From the NCBI GenBank assembly GCA_963772675.1, contig CAVYYF010000010.1, positions 186,001-250,000 of the forward strand: a stretch of 64,000 nucleotides of DNA. The letters are read 5' to 3'. The position numbers were made by a program, and so were the translations under genes. How positions within the stretch are numbered: the first letter of the stretch is position 1; every line of letters begins with the position of its first letter. A model generated the notes under the pieces. That model was not told the DNA's origin, made no database searches, and saw nothing but the letters and a program-made list of their open reading frames with translations. This DNA is from JAKAGZ01 sp963772675. Its GTDB lineage: Bacteria > Bacteroidota > Ignavibacteria > Ignavibacteriales > Ignavibacteriaceae. Shown piece after piece: positions 60,103 through 64,000 of the stretch.

Positions 60103-61437
60103 ATGTCAAAAATTACTGATACTTTCAGGAACATTTTTAAGATTCATGAACTTCGCCAAAGGATTATTTATACTTTGGCTTTGCTTGTTGTTGTACGTCT
60201 TGGTGCTCATATTACTTTGCCGGGTATTGATTCTGCTTTATTGGCTGAAAGTACGAGAAACCAGACTTCGGACAACCTTTTTGGGTTATACGATCTTTTT
60301 GTGGGTGGTGCTTTCAAGAATGCAGCAATTTTTGCATTAGGAATAATGCCCTATATATCAGCATCGATTATTCTTCAGTTGTTGGGTGCTGTTGTTCCTT
60401 ATTTTCAGAAGTTGCAGCAGGAAGGTGAAGACGGCCAGAAAAAAATTACTCAGCTTACCAGGTACGGTACTGTATTAATTAGTGCTTTGCAAGCCTGGGG
60501 CGTTACTATCAGACTGTTACATATGAATGTTCAGGGAACACCAATTATACCAGTTGGAGTTCAGGGATTTACCTGGATTTTTTCGACTATTCTTCTACTA
60601 ACAGCTGGTACCGTTTTTATGATGTGGCTTGGTGAACAGATTACTGATAAAGGAATTGGGAATGGTATTTCTTTGATAATTTTTATTGGTATTATCGATC
60701 GTTTTCCATTTGCGGTGCTCGATGAATATCGTTTGATTGCAGCCGGTAACCATAGCATTGTTATTGAATTAGTAATTATAACATTTATGGTTTTCATAAT
60801 TGCAGGTGTTGTTCTTGTTACACAGGGTACAAGAAGGATTCCGGTTCAATATGCAAAAAGAGTGGTCGGAAGAAAAGTTTACGGCGGAGTAACACAATAT
60901 ATTCCATTAAGAGTTAACACAGCCGGAGTTATGCCGATTATCTTTGCACAGTCAATTATGTTTATTCCGGCAACTGTGATTCAGTTTTTCCCAAACAATG
61001 ATTTCTTACAGGGACTGATGAGATATTTTGATTATACATCCCCTGTATATTCGTTCATATATGCATTGATGATTGTGTTCTTTACGTATTTTTATACAGC
61101 TATTGCTTTCAATCCAAAAGATGTTGCTGACAATATGAAAAAACAAGGTGGATTTATTCCTGGTGTTAGGCCTGGTAAACAAACATCAGAATTTATTGAT
61201 AATATTTTGACAAAAATAACCTTACCGGGATCAATATTTCTGGCGATTGTTGCAATACTTCCGGCATTTGTCAGTGGTTACGGTGTTTCCAGACAATTTG
61301 CACAATTTTTCGGTGGTACAAGTTTATTGATTATTGTTGGTGTAGCATTAGACACGTTACAACAAATAGAATCTCATCTGGTAATGAGACATTATGATGG
61401 TTTCATGAAATCAGGTAAGGTGAAAGCACGTAGATAA
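60103..61437 (+). CDS. secY: Preprotein translocase subunit SecY
   Basis: SecY is the protein-conducting channel. The 444-residue protein has ten membrane segments, LGIMPYISASIILQLLG, the GTRRIPVQYAKR loop and the C-terminal FNPKDVADNMKKQGGFIPG. The order rplO-secY is standard, but adk, often next, is absent; map follows after four bases. Confidence 0.97.
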   Translation: MSKITDTFRNIFKIHELRQRIIYTLALLVVVRLGAHITLPGIDSALLAESTRNQTSDNLFGLYDLFVGGAFKNAAIFALGIMPYISASIILQLLGAVVPYFQKLQQEGEDGQKKITQLTRYGTVLISALQAWGVTIRLLHMNVQGTPIIPVGVQGFTWIFSTILLLTAGTVFMMWLGEQITDKGIGNGISLIIFIGIIDRFPFAVLDEYRLIAAGNHSIVIELVIITFMVFIIAGVVLVTQGTRRIPVQYAKRVVGRKVYGGVTQYIPLRVNTAGVMPIIFAQSIMFIPATVIQFFPNNDFLQGLMRYFDYTSPVYSFIYALMIVFFTYFYTAIAFNPKDVADNMKKQGGFIPGVRPGKQTSEFIDNILTKITLPGSIFLAIVAILPAFVSGYGVSRQFAQFFGGTSLLIIVGVALDTLQQIESHLVMRHYDGFMKSGKVKARR

Positions 61438-61441
61438 TTTT

Positions 61442-62206
61442 GTGATATTAATTAAGACCAAAAAAGAAATTGATTATATAAGAGAGAGTTGCAGAATCGT
61501 TGCGGAAGTTTTGCAGTTGGTAAAAAGTAATGTTAGACCGGGTGTTAGTACTAAAGAACTTGATATTATAGCTGATGATTACATATTGAGCAATAACGCA
61601 ATAGCAGCGTTTAAAGGATATTCTCAAGGCGGTAGTTCGATAGATTATCCTGCTTCAATTTGTACATCGATTGATGATGCAGTAGTTCACGGAATTCCCG
61701 GTGAAAGAGTTCTTAAAGATGGTGAAATTTTGTCTATTGACGTAGGCGTAAACAAAAACGGTTACTTCGGTGATGCTGCTCTTTCTGTACCAGTGGGAGA
61801 TGTTTCCGAAGAAAAGAATAAGCTTCTTGAAGTAACTGAAAAATCGCTTTACCTGGGAATAGAGCAAGCACGTGTTGATAATCGTATTCACGATATATCA
61901 GCTGCGGTTCAGGAGTTTGTTGAAGCTAATGGATTTTCAGTTGTTCGTGATTTGTGTGGACATGGGGTTGGGAAATTTTTGCACGAAGATCCTGCTGTTC
62001 CAAATTTTGGTAAAAAGGGAACAGGTCCTAAATTGAAAAAAGGAATGACCATAGCAATAGAACCGATGGTAAATATCGGAACTTATCGTGTTAACACTGC
62101 TCAGGATGGCTGGACAATTTTAACTGCTGATGGATCAACATCGGCGCATTTTGAGCATACTATAGTAATTAATGATAGTAAACCAGAAATTTTAACGGTT
62201 CAATAA
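61442..62206 (+). CDS. map: Methionine aminopeptidase
   Basis: This type I enzyme removes N-terminal Met from new proteins. The 254-residue M24 peptidase has metal ligands in DVGVNKNGYFGDAALSVPVG (two Asp), GHGVGKFLHEDP (His), AIEPMV (Glu) and FEHTIVI (Glu). The start is GTG. Its last base overlaps the infA start. Confidence 0.96.
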   Translation: MILIKTKKEIDYIRESCRIVAEVLQLVKSNVRPGVSTKELDIIADDYILSNNAIAAFKGYSQGGSSIDYPASICTSIDDAVVHGIPGERVLKDGEILSIDVGVNKNGYFGDAALSVPVGDVSEEKNKLLEVTEKSLYLGIEQARVDNRIHDISAAVQEFVEANGFSVVRDLCGHGVGKFLHEDPAVPNFGKKGTGPKLKKGMTIAIEPMVNIGTYRVNTAQDGWTILTADGSTSAHFEHTIVINDSKPEILTVQ

Positions 62207-62424
62207 TGGCTAAGCAGGGACCAATTAAAGTTGACGGTGTTGTTTTGGAAACATTACCGAATGCTCATTTTAAGGTAAAACTTGATAATGGGCATGAGAT
62301 ACTAGCACATATATCGGGTAAAATGAGAATGCATTTTATCAAGATATTGGTAGGAGATAAGGTCTCAATAGAATTATCTCCGTATGATTTAACAAAAGGT
62401 AGAATTACCTATAGATATAAATAG
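62206..62424 (+). CDS. infA: Translation initiation factor IF-1
   Basis: The 72-residue S1-fold protein has VDGVVLETLPNAHFKVKLDN and ends DLTKGRITYRYK. Its start overlaps the map stop. Confidence 0.97.
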   Translation: MAKQGPIKVDGVVLETLPNAHFKVKLDNGHEILAHISGKMRMHFIKILVGDKVSIELSPYDLTKGRITYRYK

Positions 62425-62434
62425 TGGAGATGAA

Positions 62435-62548
62435 ATGAAAGTCAGAGCATCTGTTAAAAAGATATGCGACAATTGTAAAGTAATTAAAAGGAAAGGTGTT
62501 GTTCGTGTTATTTGTAAGAACAAAAAACACAAACAGCGTCAGGGTTAA
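62435..62548 (+). CDS. rpmJ: Ribosomal protein bL36
   Basis: The 37-residue bL36 begins MKVRASVKKICDNCKVIKRK and keeps all zinc ligands: Cys11, Cys14, Cys27 and His32. TGGAGATGA precedes the ATG. It sits between infA and rpsM as usual. Confidence 0.95.
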   Translation: MKVRASVKKICDNCKVIKRKGVVRVICKNKKHKQRQG

Positions 62549-62573
62549 TTTTTAAATTTTAAGGAGAAATTAA

Positions 62574-62957
62574 TTGGCTCGTATAGCAGGCGTAGATTTA
62601 CCTAAAAACAAAAAAGTTTTATTTGGTTTGCAATACATTTTTGGTATTGGGAGTTCTGTTGCTAGTAACGTATTGGAAAAAGCCAAAATCAGTCCAGACA
62701 AAAAGGTCAGTGATTTAACTGAAGAAGAAGTTGCTGAAATTCGTTCGGTTCTTCAGGCGGATTTTAAGGTCGAGGGTGCACTTCGTTCTGAAATTCAACA
62801 GAATATAAAAAGGTTAATGGACATTGGTGCTTATAGAGGTGTAAGGCACAGAAAAAGTTTACCTGCAAGAGGACAACGAACTCGCACAAATTCCCGTACT
62901 CGTAAAGGTAAGAGAAAAACAGTTGCTGGTAAGAAAAAAGCACCAACTAAGAAATAA
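62574..62957 (+). CDS. rpsM: Ribosomal protein uS13
   Basis: The 127-residue uS13 starts at TTG after AAGGAG (MARIAGVDLPKNKK). GAYRGVRHRKSLPARGQRTR is conserved. Confidence 0.97.
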   Translation: MARIAGVDLPKNKKVLFGLQYIFGIGSSVASNVLEKAKISPDKKVSDLTEEEVAEIRSVLQADFKVEGALRSEIQQNIKRLMDIGAYRGVRHRKSLPARGQRTRTNSRTRKGKRKTVAGKKKAPTKK

Positions 62958-62984
62958 AGTTTGATAATTCGGAGGAATTAAGTT

Positions 62985-63371
62985 TTGGCTAAAGTTGTAA
63001 AAAAGGCTAAGAAAAAAACACACGTAGACGCAAATGGAGTGGCACATATCAAGGCGACTTTTAATAACGTCATCGTAACAATTACGGATATTTACGGAAA
63101 TACAATTTCCTGGTCATCAGCAGGCAAGAATGGCTTCAAGGGATCAAGAAAAAATACACCATATGCTGCACAAACTTCTGCAGAGGCTGCTGCAAAAGAA
63201 GCCTATGATCTGGGACTGAGGAGGGTTGATGTTTTGGTTAAAGGTCCGGGATCCGGCAGAGAGGCGGCTATAAGAGCCCTGAATACTGCAGGACTGGATG
63301 TTAATTCAATTAAAGATATGACACCCATCCCTCACAACGGATGCAGACCGCCTAAGAAAAGAAGAGTTTAA
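62985..63371 (+). CDS. rpsK: Ribosomal protein uS11
   Basis: The 128-residue uS11 starts at TTG after GGAGG. GVAHIKATFNNVIVTITD and the end PHNGCRPPKKRRV are diagnostic. Confidence 0.97.
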   Translation: MAKVVKKAKKKTHVDANGVAHIKATFNNVIVTITDIYGNTISWSSAGKNGFKGSRKNTPYAAQTSAEAAAKEAYDLGLRRVDVLVKGPGSGREAAIRALNTAGLDVNSIKDMTPIPHNGCRPPKKRRV

Positions 63372-63397
63372 TATTTTTTTATCGGAGAGTTAAGTTA

Positions 63398-64000
63398 ATG
63401 GCAAGATACACAGATTCAGTTTGCAAATTATGCAGAAGAGAAAAGCAGAAATTGTTTTTGAAAGGACAAAAATGTTTTACAGAAAAATGTCCCATTGAAT
63501 CAAGAAATTATCCACCTGGACAGCATGGTAATTCAAGAAGATCAAAAATTTCTGAATATGGTATACAGCTTCGCGAAAAGCAGAAGATCAAAAGGTCTTA
63601 TGGACTACTTGAAACTCAGTTCAGGAATTATTTTGTAAATGCAAACAAGCAGAAAGGTATTACTGGCGATAACCTGATAAAACTTCTTGAAAGCAGACTG
63701 GATAATGTTGTTTACAGGTTAGGATTTGCTTCTTCACGTAAACAAGCAAGACAATTAATACGCCACAGACACCTTACTGTAAATGATCGGATAGTTGATA
63801 TTCCATCTTATATTTTATCTGCCGGGGATATTGTTAAGATCAGGGAAAAAAGTAAGAAGATGGATGCTATTCACAGCTCTCTAAAAAGAGTAAAAGATAC
63901 AACATATCCCTGGTTACAAATTGATAAAGCTTCGCTCGCCGGAACATTTTTACAGGTTCCCGAAAGAGCAGACGTTCCTCTAAATGCCAATGAACAATTG
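63398..64000 (+). CDS. rpsD: Ribosomal protein uS4, cut by the window end
   Basis: The frame begins MARYTDSVCKLCRREKQKL and stays open to base 64000, giving 201 residues, so only about ten are missing. It is the zinc-type uS4 with Cys9, Cys12, Cys26 and Cys31. The S4 RNA-binding domain is at LESRLDNVVYRLGFASSRKQ and RHRHLTVNDRIVDIPSY. rpoA is expected next. In many bacteria uS4 regulates this operon. Confidence 0.95.
   Translation, partial: MARYTDSVCKLCRREKQKLFLKGQKCFTEKCPIESRNYPPGQHGNSRRSKISEYGIQLREKQKIKRSYGLLETQFRNYFVNANKQKGITGDNLIKLLESRLDNVVYRLGFASSRKQARQLIRHRHLTVNDRIVDIPSYILSAGDIVKIREKSKKMDAIHSSLKRVKDTTYPWLQIDKASLAGTFLQVPERADVPLNANEQL

Overview
The window is a low-GC bacterial chromosome segment that most resembles the Ignavibacteria (Bacteroidetes/Chlorobi side). 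The main clue is that three large secreted proteins end in the type IX secretion sorting module typical of that group (an NPFNP motif, then a LKVYDVLGREV-like motif, then GIYFYR-like and KKMVLLK ends). Other clues are the small single-chain PurL, a Bacteroidetes-like candidate promoter at the tRNA cluster, and ribosomal genes that often start with TTG. The assignment is inferred from sequence features only.

Layout. (1) 1-2.2 kb: a tandem pair of rhodanese-fold lipoproteins. (2) 2.3-6.2 kb: purL, a YihY-type membrane protein, then fmdB-like and osmC-like genes on the minus strand. (3) 6.3-8.9 kb: an Fe-S Rrf2 regulator, a NapH/CcoG-like polyferredoxin and a RIC/YtfE-like di-iron protein. All three genes are preceded by the same inverted repeat, so this looks like a small nitrosative or redox stress regulon. 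(4) 9-15.2 kb: a TPR fragment, an unassigned Rossmann protein, a nested palindrome, a PTS EIIA protein, and hisS-orf-lgt-rlmB. (5) 15.2-22.4 kb: three T9SS cargo proteins, one dimethylformamidase-like and two arylsulfotransferase-like; one of the latter is frameshifted. (6) 22.4-28.2 kb: a frameshifted M16 peptidase, ald and nuoGHI. (7) 28.2-33.8 kb: a decayed minus-strand gene, comM, a REP-associated transposase with its palindromes, and a chorismate mutase/prephenate dehydratase/DAHP synthase fusion. (8) 33.9-64 kb: tRNA-Tyr, tRNA-Gly, a GIY-YIG gene, tRNA-Thr, rpmG, tRNA-Trp, secE-nusG-rplKAJL-rpoBC, then rpsL-rpsG-fusA-tuf and the S10, spc and alpha clusters, running off the right edge inside rpsD.

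The most unusual places are: the GIY-YIG nuclease gene lying between an intact tRNA-Gly and a second copy of that tRNA's 3' part; the three-domain aromatic-pathway fusion; the tRNA-Gln inside the spc operon between rplR and rpsE; the three-site Rrf2 operator set with a RIC protein that lacks its Cys pair; and the RAYT-REP unit.

Single-base frame disruptions occur in an arylsulfotransferase gene, an M16 peptidase gene, nuoG and even rplO. Some of these are probably sequence errors rather than biology. The gene at 28.3-29.2 kb carries four and looks truly decayed.
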